Notes under the pieces: generated by a model
What the model saw: the letters and a program-made list of their open reading frames with translations, nothing else
Told to the model about the DNA's origin: nothing
The model's database searches: none
Program-made: the position numbers and the translations under genes
DNA from: Phyllostachys edulis
Taxonomy: Eukaryota > Streptophyta > Magnoliopsida > Poales > Poaceae
DNA: 64,000 nt
Direction: 5' to 3'
NCBI GenBank assembly: GCA_036346405.1
Contig: CM070550.1
Coordinates: 16,774,115 to 16,838,114, forward strand
In this document: one piece after another, positions 12,023 to 23,500 of the stretch
How the letters are laid out: every line of letters starts with the position of its first letter
How positions within the stretch are numbered: position 1 is the first letter of the stretch

Positions 12023-15000
12023 TCATCCTTCTTGCGAACAAGAAAACATCCAGACAGAGCAGCAGTTCTCATCACCTAAGCATGCAGAAAAGAACAAATT
12101 GTGTAGCATCTGTCAATCTGTCATTCAAGCAGCACAACCATATTGTCTAGGAGAATATTACAAGTCTATAAGACACACCTGCCAAGCTCAGTTCTTCAAA
12201 TTCATCTTGCATGCCAAATCTTCTGTGCCCAGATGATGTTGTAGCAAAAGGAAGGTATGGATGGAAGGAGAATCCATTTACAGTATCTAAGATCAAGTGG
12301 ATAAGATCATTTCTCATACAAAAAAAGTAGATAAGATCACAAAGGAAGTACCGCAGAAACACATATTGTTCAACTCCTCTAGAAACAGAAGTTCAGAAGT
12401 ACATACCAGCTGCTGCTTGGAAGGCTGTTACCCATTGACCACCTTGAAGGTCGTAAACATGGACCATGCCATCCTATCGAAACACAAAAATCCCGTTTCA
12501 AGGTTCACTGGTTAGAAATATAACTACAATAAAAAGATGAAAACAAGAGGAGCACACCTGCCCACCAGTGGCAAGATGTTTGCCACAGGGCTCAATATCA
12601 AAATGTATTCTCTGGTTAGTAGTATCAGACGATCTGTACAACCTGGTTATTGGATTCCACAAAAAGGTAGAAATGAGAAGAGTGACAAAAAAATCAGAAG
12701 CATATAATTCCAAATTTCCAATTAATACAGATTAAGCTATCAACCCAGCTTCCAAAATCCAACAAAATTAGATCAACAGAATAATTGTCCTTATTATAAG
12801 AAATATGTTGATTTGTTAAAGAAGAAAAAATAGAAGATGTGTTATAAACTACTTACTTGTAAACAATGTCCACAGTGTTGCGAATATCCCAACATAATAT
12901 GTATGGATCCTAAGGAAAAATCATGACCAGGTCAGGGGTATCTTCACAGGCTAAAAGTAATTGAGTCCATGATAAGATGTATATTGAACCTTGAATTGTG
13001 CCCAAAAGAACAATTGTTGCAAAAATAAGGTGTTTTAGTTACCTTGCGTCCTCCAGTATACAAATAGTTTCCATCTTTTGAAAACAGTACCTGAAATTTT
13101 CATCAATGCTATCTTCTGTTTATACAGTACAAGCTAAATGTATATGGTTGCTTCACTAACCTGTGTAACACCCCCAAGCTGGCCATGTAAGACATATAAA
13201 GGCTCCATGTTACTCTCTGCATAAACAGCTGTTGTCTGGCTGTATGAGCCAACAGCAAGCATCCCATTGTGTGGAGAGAAGGAGATCGAAGATATGATAC
13301 CTGTGGTGGAAACAAAGAGCTCAGAAGCATTCAAGAATGTCTCACACCACAAGCAATGGTGACGAAAGCCTTTTCATCAATAGCACTAGCAAAAAAGGTG
13401 ATCTGAGAAGAACCCATCAAGATCTCTGTATATAAAGTATCGGTGCAGAACCTTTTACTTATTTTGGAGTTTGATTATGTGAAATTTCAAAATGAATACC
13501 ATTTTGAGATTTCATTAGCAATCATCAGTATTGTTATTGCACCACTGGCATGTCATCGTGGCTCACACAAAAAATAATTGGTAAAACTCATCAAGTCATG
13601 ACCAATTAGCATGTGATGCAAAGTAGGTTTTTCATTCTTTCTTGGAAAACCCATAAAAAAGACTTCCAAGGTTACATGAGGAACGTGGATTAAGATTAAG
13701 TCAACAGTTATGCATCCCTCTTTTTTCAAAACCCAACTGAAATCCTATGCTGCTTTGAAGCATACCAAGTACTCCAAACTTTCTTTTAAAACACCAAACT
13801 TACAGGTGGAAATTCACTTACCGGTTGGCCCTTCACTCCCTTTAAGCAAAGAATATTGCTCGAAATCTCTACCAGGCCGATGAACATCAAATACTCTAAT
13901 TGCTTTATTGTATCCTGCAAAGAGCCTACAGAACAGCACGCCCTCATTGAGTAAAACAGTCAAGAAGATGTTGTTTCAGTGTCGTTGGATGGCTATTAAA
14001 AAAAGAGATAGACTCTACAGTTTAAGAATGCAAGCCAATAATTTCTAAATAAAGTCATTGTATGTTATTTTAAGAACAAATAAGGTATCGGCATGGCCCC
14101 AAAAATATAAAAAGTGAGATATCGGTAAGAAATCATCAATTTCTCACATCGAGGTTAGAACAGAATCCCATGAAACATAAATGCAGCTTAAACGGTTGAG
14201 TGCATTATACATACTTAGCTCCAGTAGAATTGAAAGATATGGAAAGTGCAGCTGTTATCTCATCCATGGCATCATATGCTCTGTAAGTGCACCGAAGCTG
14301 CAATTCCCACAGTAAATCATCAGAAATGAATAACTGACTATCCATACACCAAACATAACAAGCATAAGCAACCAATTTTACCTCCCCAGTGGTGGCATCC
14401 CAGAGGTGTATCGGATGATCGCGACTAGTACTTGCAAACACACACGTAGCCGGATCTGCAAAACAACAAAGCACCTTGCATTCACCAAAGAAGTACAGTT
14501 TACAAACGACCCTAACATAAAATTGGAAGCAATTCACCCACCAGACAGGGACATGTAGGGGTACCAGCAGAAGTCGTACACAGGCTCACCCTCGTTCACC
14601 TGGAGGCTTGCACCATAGGAATCTGCAGGAAAAATTCAAGACTCAAACATAGCAAGAAACAACTAGTAAAAATCAAGCAGCCATTCAACAAACAAGGACT
14701 ATAAGTCGGAGGCGCACCTTCACCCCCGACATGGGCCTCTGCAGTGTGCTCGGCCGCAGCACTGTATGCGTCCTCCGGTCTGCCCAAGAAAGAAAAAGAA
14801 AGGAAGAAGGTAGCTTTAGTTGATTGCTGCGAGACCGCGAGAGGGCATAACAAGGTACGAGAAGATGAGAGCTGGGCGTACAGGTAGAACAGGCGGAGCG
14901 AGTTATCATCGGAGCTGGTGAGGAAGGAGGAGCCGTCGGGCGACCACTTCACGCCTTTGAGGAAGTTACCGGCGGAGGCGGCGGGAGAGCAAGGGGTGCG

Positions 15001-15159
15001 GAACTGGCGGGCGAAGTGGTAGAGGCGGCGGGGCGGGAGGTCGAAGCGGAGCTGAGGCCACGAGTACTCCGCATCTACCGCCGCAGCCTCCTCCGCTACA
15101 TTCTCCGCCGCACCCGGCGCGGCTGCCTGCTCCTCCGCCTCGCCCTCCGCCGCTGCCAT
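12023..15159 (-). CDS. WRAP53: WD40-repeat protein, WRAP53/TCAB1 (telomerase Cajal body protein 1) homologue
   Basis: Thirteen exons on the minus strand: 15159-14882, 14779-14718, 14622-14542, 14455-14382, 14297-14215, 13925-13822, 13300-13161, 13090-13043, 12909-12857, 12642-12558, 12473-12407, 12286-12179, 12075-12023. All introns are GT-AG and phases join cleanly into 411 aa. Family marks are NFLKGVKWSPDGSSFLTSS followed by DDNSLRLFYL, then SRDHPIHLWDA, RPGRDFEQYS, GIISSISFSPHNGMLAVGSY, GGRKDPYILCWD and TTNQRIHFDIEP, matching the blades of animal WRAP53/TCAB1. In animals the protein binds the CAB box of scaRNAs and telomerase RNA in Cajal bodies; the plant role is inferred. An acidic Ala/Glu-rich N-terminus precedes the repeats. 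The ATG at 15159 was chosen because conservation starts downstream; an in-frame ATG at 15315 would add 52 low-complexity residues. The gene is divergent from the FAM114-type gene. Confidence 0.93.
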
Positions 15160-15444
15160 TTGCGCTCTGCTCAGGCGAGACAAACGGGCTGGGGCTGGGG
15201 TTTCGAGGGGTTTTGGAGGCGAGCCAGACTCGCGCCCGTATGGGCCGGGCCCAGCACAGTGCCGCGGCTCGTGGGCCGTAACGTATGGGGCTATCGCCCC
15301 CAACCCCACGCGCACCTATAGTCACGCACGCTCGAGGGGCCACTCCCACTCTAGGTAGTTGGCATCGGCAGCCCACCGATGCTGGCTGCAGTGTTAGATC
15401 CGCCCAAGCCAGAGTAAACCCCACGCCACGCCACGCCACGCACC
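15160..15444. promoter_or_regulatory. Short bidirectional promoter region between two divergent genes
   Basis: Only 285 bp separate the start codons of the WD40 gene (minus) and the FAM114-type gene (plus). Both 5' UTRs and core promoters must lie here. It is GC-rich, with no TATA box visible on either strand. A four-copy CCACG tandem (15421-15440) ends four bases before the plus-strand ATG. Confidence 0.7.
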
Positions 15445-18400
15445 ATGTCCGACGAGTCGCCGGCGCCGGCCGCCGGGGAGGCCGAGAAGAGCCAGCCAGC
15501 CGAGCAGGCAGCCGGCGGGTGGGGCGGGTGGGGCCTCTCCATCTTCTCCGAGCTCTCCCGCAATGTGCGCGCTCCCACCCTTTCAGCTTCGTGCGCGGTG
15601 CGTTGGGTATTGTTGATCGAAAGGTTAGGGTTTTGATGTGACGTGATGCGTTGCGCAGGCGGTGGAGGTCGCCAAGAGCGCCATCGCCGACATGCAGCAG
15701 CCGCCGGAGCAGGAAGCGGGGCCCGGAGCCGGCGGGGAGACGGAGAAGGGAAAGGAACCAGAGGAGGGGAAGGTGGGAGGGGAGAAGGACGAGGTCCGCA
15801 AGGCGACCCTGGACAAGCTGGAGAACGCCAGCGAGGACTCGCTCCTGGGCCAGGCTAGTACCTTGCCACGCTCTCTCGCTCGCTAGTTACCGCTCTCCTC
15901 GGCAATGCCGGTGATAGGGGTCGATGTATTTGGGGTTGTGGTGGTGAATTATTGTTTGTGATGTATGTGTGGGGTTCTGCAGGGACTGAAGGTGTTCGAT
16001 AGCTCGGTGGAGAGCATCACGACCGGGACTTGGCAAGCGCTCGGGAGCGCATGGAAGAGTGGCTCACTGCTTGTTCAGCAGTATAGCGCCCTTCTTATCC
16101 CCATCTCTTTCTGCTCCGATTCCCTGAATGGATAATAGAAGTATTTGATTTTAGTAGATGGCATGTATGTATATCCTGAATTACTTAACCTACAGCACAT
16201 GAAACAGTTGAAGCAGCCTGGGATCAATCACTCGCGATACTAGATCCTCGAATAATCTGAATAATTATATATGCACTAAAAAAATTAGTTGTAAATGAAA
16301 GGAAACTAATACCCTGATGTCATTCCTTATTTCCTTTCCCGTTACTGGTTGACAAATGAGTATGTGGGTGTCTTTGCCTGCTGTCAGGTTATGCCTTGTG
16401 TACATTACATCATTAACTAGCTGTTTTTTAGCATTGATGGGATTCCGAAAGCAATGTTTCATCAGAAAGCTTTTACTATCTTAAATAGTAAATTTGCATA
16501 TGGATCCTTTTGCAGTATCAATCTATCAAGTTAACTTTCCTGTTAGTGCTGGACAGTTAATAATGTTTTCAATAACAACAAGCCTGCAATTTTCTCTCCG
16601 TTACTTGAAGAAGAAACACTTCACATCAATGTATTTATGTCTCTCTGTCTATAACATGGTTACTTTCCTAGATTTGAGACTTCTGCTTCAAGCCTTGCTG
16701 AAACCATTCAGCAAGGAGAACTACCTGCCAAAGCATCTGTAATAGCACCAACCATTTTAGAGGTAAACCCTAGGATATAGTAATAATGTTTCTTCTACAC
16801 ATTTGTGAATACCATTTTAATATTAAAACCTCAATAATCACAGACAGGGAAGTCATTTACAGCCAAAGGAATGGAAATGCTTGAACGTGTTGGAAAAGAG
16901 ACGATGGAGTTGATCATTGAAGAGACTGGTATGGAGGTTGATAAAGGTACTGGTGAAGGTGACCAGCAGACAGAAGAGGAGCAGTTTGAAGAAGTCTCAT
17001 TTGACAGATGCTTTTACATTTATGGAGGACCTGATCAATTAGAGGTGTTGCTTTTGTTTTCACAATGGTTTCATGTGATTGGTTATCAATCTTTGTCCCT
17101 TTTTTTCTTAGCTGTAGTCTTTTTTGTACTAGGAGTTGGAAGCACTGTCAAGCCACTATGCACTGCTATTTAATAGGAAAAAGGCAAAAGTTGTTGCTGA
17201 GCAGAAAACATATTATGATGGAAAGCTCAAAGAAATACAACAGATTTTTAGTTTTAGTATCAAGACTGAGGAAGATGGACCAGACTCAGACAAAGGGAAG
17301 AAGATTGAAGCAGCTGATACTGATGCTGATGCAGAGTTGAAGAAGTTATGTGACTCAAGTGTTAGCAAAGCTGCTAAAATGGCTGCAGGGTAGGCAACTA
17401 GACATAACCCCTTCACTCTATATTAATTCAAAAGTAGTATATTAATATTTTTGTTTGGTTTGTCAAGTAATGATGAAATTAATGTAATCATGCTCATTTA
17501 TGAAGACCCATTTTAGCTTGTGGAAATGAAACTAAAAAAAGCAATGGAGAAGATTGCACATCATCAATTAATCCAATATTACAATACACAAACTTACATT
17601 CTGTGCGGCCTGACAGGCATATGCAACTATTAGGGACGGCTTTTTGGTGCTTTTTTACCAAAAAGCCAGCAAGTGACAAGACTAAATGAAGAATATGGGT
17701 ATTGTTACCTCACATGTTCAATTGTAGCCTGATGCTTGAGCTTATTGAGGATTACTAAAAAATCATTAGGAAGGATTATACAAGATTTTGAAGCAAATAT
17801 ATTAGTGCTTGCTAAGACAAACTAACAAGGCAGCATTTGTGTGTTAAGGAAATCCATATGCATTTATTAAGTCAACACCCATGTTTTAAATGTTTGCTAT
17901 ATGCTTTGTTGTCCATCAGTAGACAGTAAGCTCAGTTTTACCTGTGCAGAACATCTTCAAGCATTTGAACTCCAATCTTCGACATTCATTTCTTTAAAAG
18001 CTTCCAGGATTACATTTATCACCTTTTCAGGTTCACGACTGCCCTGGGTGGACTTTCTCCAAATGAGATTATCAAACGAACCACGGATAGGCTAGAGACC
18101 ATTCACTCAGAGGGTGTTCATGTATGTCCATATTATATAATGTTCTTCTTGCTCTTAAACTATAAGTATTGCTTTGAGAAATTTTCCTCCTGCAGAGATT
18201 GTCAGAGATGTGCTGCCTAGCAGTTTCTCAGCTTCTGGTACTTGGAAAATCAGTTATTTCTTCTGCTAATAAATCGAAGAATGAAGATGATGAAAATGAT
18301 GTCAAATTTGATTGGCCTGAGGATCCCATTTCAAAAGCTAAAATCATCAGATGGAAGGTGCAATCCATCTCTGTGGATGTTGAAAAGGTCTCCACTAGTT

Positions 18401-18713
18401 TTGCTACAGGTACATGAAATGGTTTAATTTTTCCATTCATATTGAATGTAGGAGGTGCAGACTTCAATATAAAAAAATACGTCTTACTGTATTTGCAGGA
18501 ATCTCGGATGTTGCTGAAGCTTATGCAGCAGCTATTCAAAATGCTCTTGCTGACAAGCAGGATGATCGCCCACATCATAAGTCAGTGCAGGAGAAAGCGA
18601 AGTACATATCCAACCATCTAAATTCCGATCAGACTAGTGCTGTCAACAAGTTGCAAGACGCCCTCCAATACCTGGCCTACGTTGTTGTTTGCACTTCAAT
18701 GCCAAGTGTCTAA
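15445..18713 (+). CDS. FAM114A: FAM114/NOXP20-family protein (DUF719)
   Basis: Nine exons: 15445-15564, 15659-15853, 15983-16080, 16672-16762, 16844-17044, 17133-17389, 18031-18121, 18196-18409, 18499-18713. They join in phase to 493 aa. The N-terminus carries the family's GGWGGWG motif (about residues 24-30). The conserved core has FDRCFYIYGGPDQLEELEAL (about 221-240) and HYALLFNRKKAK. The C-terminal half is helical, with LSEMCCLAVSQLLVLGKSV and ISDVAEAYAAAIQNALADKQ. The family is found in animals and plants, and its molecular function is poorly known; a cytoplasmic or Golgi/endosome-associated role has been proposed for animal members. Intron 2 has a GC donor (cag|gctagt at 15854) paired with a normal AG. 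All other introns are GT-AG. Confidence 0.93.
15854..15982 (+). other. GC-AG intron of the FAM114-type gene
   Basis: The exon before ends ...CTGGGCCAG and the next starts GGACTGAAG, giving the conserved LLGQ|GLKVFDSS. The donor reads AG|GCTAGT, so it is GC rather than GT. The nearest GT, four bases downstream, gives a shifted frame that reaches TAG within seven codons. Confidence 0.75.
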
Positions 18714-18991
18714 TTCTGGAGTGCCTTCTGTCTGCCCCCACTGTTGTTATTGTTAACCTCCTCCTGTACATTCGCGTGCCAAGTCCTTCAGGGTTGCCAG
18801 AATTAGGACCTCTAGTTATCAAGCTACACTAGGTGGTGTTGTTTCATTTGTTTAAGCGTCATGGAACTGGTAGTTGCTTACGTATTGTTTGTATTTCTTG
18901 GCACAAGACAGATTGTTGCTCTCTGTTTTTTTCTGAGAACAATGAGGATTACTTGTTTAATACATAAGTTCAACTAGACCCCGGCTCGCTA
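18714..18991 (+). other. 3' untranslated region of the FAM114-type gene
   Basis: AT-rich sequence after the stop codon at 18711-18713, with no ORF. The transcript probably ends in this stretch. A Tourist-like MITE begins at 18995. Confidence 0.5.
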
Positions 18992-18994
18992 TTA

Positions 18995-19292
18995 GGGCAT
19001 GTACTATAGCGAGCATGTTCAATAGTACAGACAGCTGATGTCTACAACAATTCTCTATGTCATCTGTAGTCAGCAATAAAGACGGCTCATACAATGGATT
19101 GCAGCGATACAGTCAGCTATATGATTGTAGATAACACAAAATCTTTTAATGGTTTTTTGGTTCTGATGCTAAAGTCGGTTATAGGATTGTAGACAGCATA
19201 TTTATCTCTCTTCATTCTCTTTTATCCACGTCGGTTTAAATCCTACGTGACAAATACTATAGACAGCTGATGTAAGCTCATTGTACATGACC
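18995..19292. mobile_element. Tourist-like MITE (PIF/Harbinger type), 298 bp
   Basis: The ends are inverted: GGGCATGTACTAT on the left and GGTCATGTACAAT as the reverse complement of the right end. The flanks carry TTA on both sides (18992-18994 and 19293-19295), the target duplication typical of Tourist elements. Inside, acagctgatgt occurs near both ends. There is no coding capacity. Confidence 0.8.
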
Positions 19293-19295
19293 TTA

Positions 19296-20444
19296 GCTAA
19301 GAGGAGTTGTTTTTTTAATTTTTTTATTTTCGTGCTTGTGGCAGTTCAAGAAGGGTGTAGGGCTGTACTCTACTTTGACCGTAAGGGGAAATGGAAACGA
19401 ATTGTTGAGCCAACTCGCGGAGCTAGTAATGTCCATGTTTTACGTAGAAGGAACAGAGTCGATTGAAGGTGGTAGTAGGTTGGAATTGTAACAAGTTATC
19501 TGGGCCCATTGAGACACTGTGATTTCACTATAGTAGCTTGGGTGTTGCCGTTTTGCAACGGAGACACAGCTCATGTAGTGAGGAGTGAAGACTGAAGTCT
19601 GAAGACTAGAGCAGTCGTTCAATCCGTGAACACCCTCTGAGTGAGCGTGAACATACGTTATTTCACTATAGTGGCATACATGATACATGTCCCTTACGGG
19701 TCCAGACGCTGGTGAGCGTGAATAACTTTATATGATCAAAATAAAAAAACACAAGATGGTATAGAAGGCACAGAGCAACGAGGTATAACTCCAAACACTT
19801 TCGACCTGAAAGGGTGGCATACATGTTATGCAGGTGAGGTTTTAACACAGGAACTGTAGTTGGGGAACACAAATGATACAACAGACGAGCAGTAAGCAAA
19901 ACAATGGGAACACTAGGAAAATCAGAATCCAGATATGCAAAATTCAAGCCTTAAGTTTCCTGGGCCTAGGTGGGTGGCCCTCTGTGCTTGATCATAGTAG
20001 CCAAATCTGCACAAAAGGTGCAAAAACGAATACTGTTAAGTTGAATTATCAATTCCAACATCATAACGTATATTAGTGCGGACTGTAATTTGTAGAATGC
20101 TTACCTTTCTTAATTTGTGCGTATGCTGCGTCCGCACAACATTGTATTTATATGAACTCGACAGCTTCGAGTTTGATTAAATTCAAGAGAATAACTCTCC
20201 TTCAGACCCTAGGTTATAACAAATTCATCTGAACTCAAGACAATGCACAGCAGAATATTTTGATGGCTGCTTGAAAAATAAGTATAACTTGGGGATGCTG
20301 TGAGCTGAACAAAATATAAACTTCAGGATGACTTGATTCAGTTCAAGTGTTTACTTCAGATTTACATATGGCAACATGCTACAAGCCCGGAACTATATGC
20401 ACATAGCTTTGAACAGTGTATATTCAATTGGGTGAAACTGACTC
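19296..20444. other. Intergenic region between convergent genes
   Basis: Separates the 3' ends of the FAM114-type gene (plus) and VPS51 (minus). No gene was recognised. The part near 20444 is the likely VPS51 3' UTR. An 18-nt segment at 19627-19644 is the exact reverse complement of FAM114 exon 7 (18103-18120). The phrase atttcactatagt occurs twice (about 19522 and 19662). Confidence 0.5.
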
Positions 20445-20526
20445 GCTAGTAAACGACACCGATCTATGCATAGCTACTGCATATTGCTAGTAAACGATAC
20501 TGATCTATGCATAGCTACTGCATATT
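20445..20526. repeat. 41-bp tandem duplication covering the VPS51 stop codon
   Basis: Two adjacent copies (20445-20485 and 20486-20526), each starting gctagtaaacga and ending gctactgcatatt, differ at only two or three positions. The last codons and TAG stop (20515-20517) of VPS51 lie in the second copy. The first copy is 3' UTR and repeats the same coding tail without being translated. Confidence 0.88.
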
Positions 20527-23500
20527 TGGGCTTTGCTCTTTAATTTTTGCTAGTTTTGCATTTATGAGCTTATCCAATATAGGGGGCTCGAGAGGGATTG
20601 GGTCAAGACATCTCTCGTGAGCGGCATTGTTCACCTGCAGAGGAGAGGAAAACAATTAACCAATGGTCAAATATCTTTCAGATACAGGTTCACATTATGA
20701 AACTAAACAAGCAATGTGGTTTCTGTTCACGCAAGCGATTCCAACTCTTATTAAATGTCCTATGTGAAGAAGACTGGATTACAAGCAGATACCAAAAGGA
20801 ACCCAAAAAAACTACCAAAATTTGTTTTCTGGCGGAAACCAGTGGCAATGTTAATGTTACGTGAAAGTTGTCTCACCTCTTTAAGTAAAAAGCTTATAGC
20901 TGCTTCATCATCAATAAACTCCTTAAGGGAGCTCTTGAGAAACTCCATATCCAGCTGAATCTGCTGAAATCCACTTCTGTTGAAAGTTTGAAGCCGGACA
21001 AATTCTTGCAAACTTTTCAGGCAGAGCTTGAGGACAGTAGAAATCACAGATTCCTGAAATTTACTCGGAATACAAGGAATTACTGTCAAAAAAGGATAGA
21101 TGATGTTAATGTAACTGAAAGAAAATTATACTTGATCACCAAGCAAGTCAACCCTGAATTAAAACAATACCATCTCTGCTGCAACAAGCATCAGAAAATT
21201 TAATCAATAAGCTGCTATACGACCTAATTCAGAAGATGCCCTCTATGACTTAAGCTGCATTTTTATGGCTTTCTAAAAGCAGTTCGATCATAGTCCTGTG
21301 AAAAATTATTGACATTTCTATTTTTCATGTTCTACAATATGCAACTTTGGCCATTAATTTCTGTCACAATGTATTTCTAAGAGTTATAAAAGTATAATAT
21401 TATGAAATTACATTTTTATTATGAACCTAGTAACATGCTAACACCTACTCATTTGCATGTGACCAATCTAGATTTTCCAAAAGATACTATTGGTCAAAGA
21501 CTAAAAAATTGGCCATGAGCTTACCATTGTGACAAGTTCATTTGACTGGAAGGAGTATTATTTTTCGATGGTACTAACTAATTGGTAACCCCCGTTTTGG
21601 AATGTCAACAGAAATATTTTTCAAGGATCAGTAAATCCCACAGCACAGCAATGCCAAACATAGGCTTAGTTGAGTATACTCCTGTAACCTAAGTAAATAA
21701 ATAAAAGAAACACAAAAGTAGCACTCTTAAAACCAAATGATGGATGACAGTACAGTGTAACTAAAAGTTTGTTATATTGTCACAGTGACACAATGAAATA
21801 AAATAATCCATTGCCACTGTTAGCCCATTCATTTTGTCCTAACTGGCATGAACTAACTTATTTCCTATGCAACACATTTGAAACTTTTCTGGCAGGGGAG
21901 TAGCCACCAGGGGGGCTTCGTTGGGCTCGAGCCCACCCTTCGCCAGCGGCAGTAACCATGCACGAGGTATCTTTATTGTATTTTTTATTTGTTTCTCTTA
22001 TATTCATGTATAAATTTGGATTATACAAGACTATGTTTGATATGTTTGTCTTAATTTAGCTTTATGATTGTTTCAATTTAGCTTAGTTGTCTTCGGTTTC
22101 TAGTTAAAAAAATAGCTTGGTCCTTTGAGCCTCCCCTCCATCCTGACTTCGCCACTGTTTTCTGGCAAGGGTGAACCTTGTTAGATATGTATATTATGTG
22201 GGGTGTTATTTGCTATTGTCCAACCTTGTACATGTTATATTGGCTTTTGGCCTATTGGAATATACAAGATGCCTTATTCTAAACATGGTATCAGAGCCAT
22301 GAAAACCCTACCTCGACCAGCCACCGCCGCCGCCACTGTCGTCCCGTTGCTCCTCTTCTCCGCCGGTCTTCTTCTCCGTCGGCCTTTCTCCACTGGGCGC
22401 CATTATCGGCCGCCATGACGCCCATCTGAAGGCCGCCTCCATCCGAAGCGGCCCGAAGCGCCGCCTTTTGCCGCCCCATCGCCGAAGCCGCCGCCGCTCC
22501 CATCACCCAGCGCCGCCTCCGTCCGGCGCGGCTCTGCCGCCTCTGCGCCAGATCCACGCCGCACCTTCTTCGCCAGACCGAGCTCGACGCCTCAGCAGCC
22601 TAACGCTTGTCCACCGGTCTCGTGCCGCCACTTTCAGTGCTAGCCGCCGCCAGTAGCACGCCGCCTTCCCGGTGTTTGCGTACCGCCAGCGATGCTTGCC
22701 GCCGCCTGCCCACTGCTCTGGTGGGACCGCGTCACCCCTCAGGCCGCCGCCGCCGCTTGGCAGGGGAACCCTAAAGTTCCCCGTGCGTGCTCCTTCTCTA
22801 AGCCGTTCTCCTTGGGCCGTGTAGGCTGTTCAGTTTTAAGTGAGCCGGCCCAGCCCGAGAGGAAAGGAAAAAAAGAAGCTGATGGCAAGAAAAGAAAAAA
22901 AAAAAGCTGATGGCTTCTACCAGAGGTTTTTTCACCATCCCGCTCCCCCCAGTTCGGTTCGATGGAACGAACTTCCGAGAGTGGGCCGTTCACCTGAGGA
23001 TCCACCTCAACAGCCAGCGTCTCTAGAGTCATCTCACTGGCGAGCAGCCCTATCCGCCTCGTCCTACCCTACACCGCCACTTCGCCGCTTCTCAGTGCGA
23101 CAAGGCGCTCAGAGGCCGCCAAATGTTGCATTGGAGGAGGCCCTAGAGCTCTACCAGTCTGAGCTGCACGCCTACGAGCATTGGCAGGAGGCCGAGGCTC
23201 GTGCTACCGCCATCCTGGTGAGTAGCATGCTAGTGACCATCTCTATGGATGTGGCGGAGCTGCCAACGACACAGCTTATGTGGTAGCGCCTCCGAGCTCA
23301 CTACCAGCTGACGAGTGATGCTATGTATCTCTCAGTTGTGCACCAGGCGCATTCTCTTCAGCAGCTCGATGCCACCGTGGATGACTTCTACCAGAAGCTG
23401 TCAGAGGTGTGGCGTCAACTTGTCTCTCTGGGGCCGAATGTTTGCTGGACCTGTCCCTGCTGTGTGCTGCTCCACACTCACCAGGAGACACACCGTCTCT

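Noticed and set aside
15160..15315. In-frame upstream ATG (15315) as the start of the WD40 protein
   Set aside because: It would add 52 residues of low complexity inside the short intergenic promoter; the family similarity begins after the ATG at 15159.
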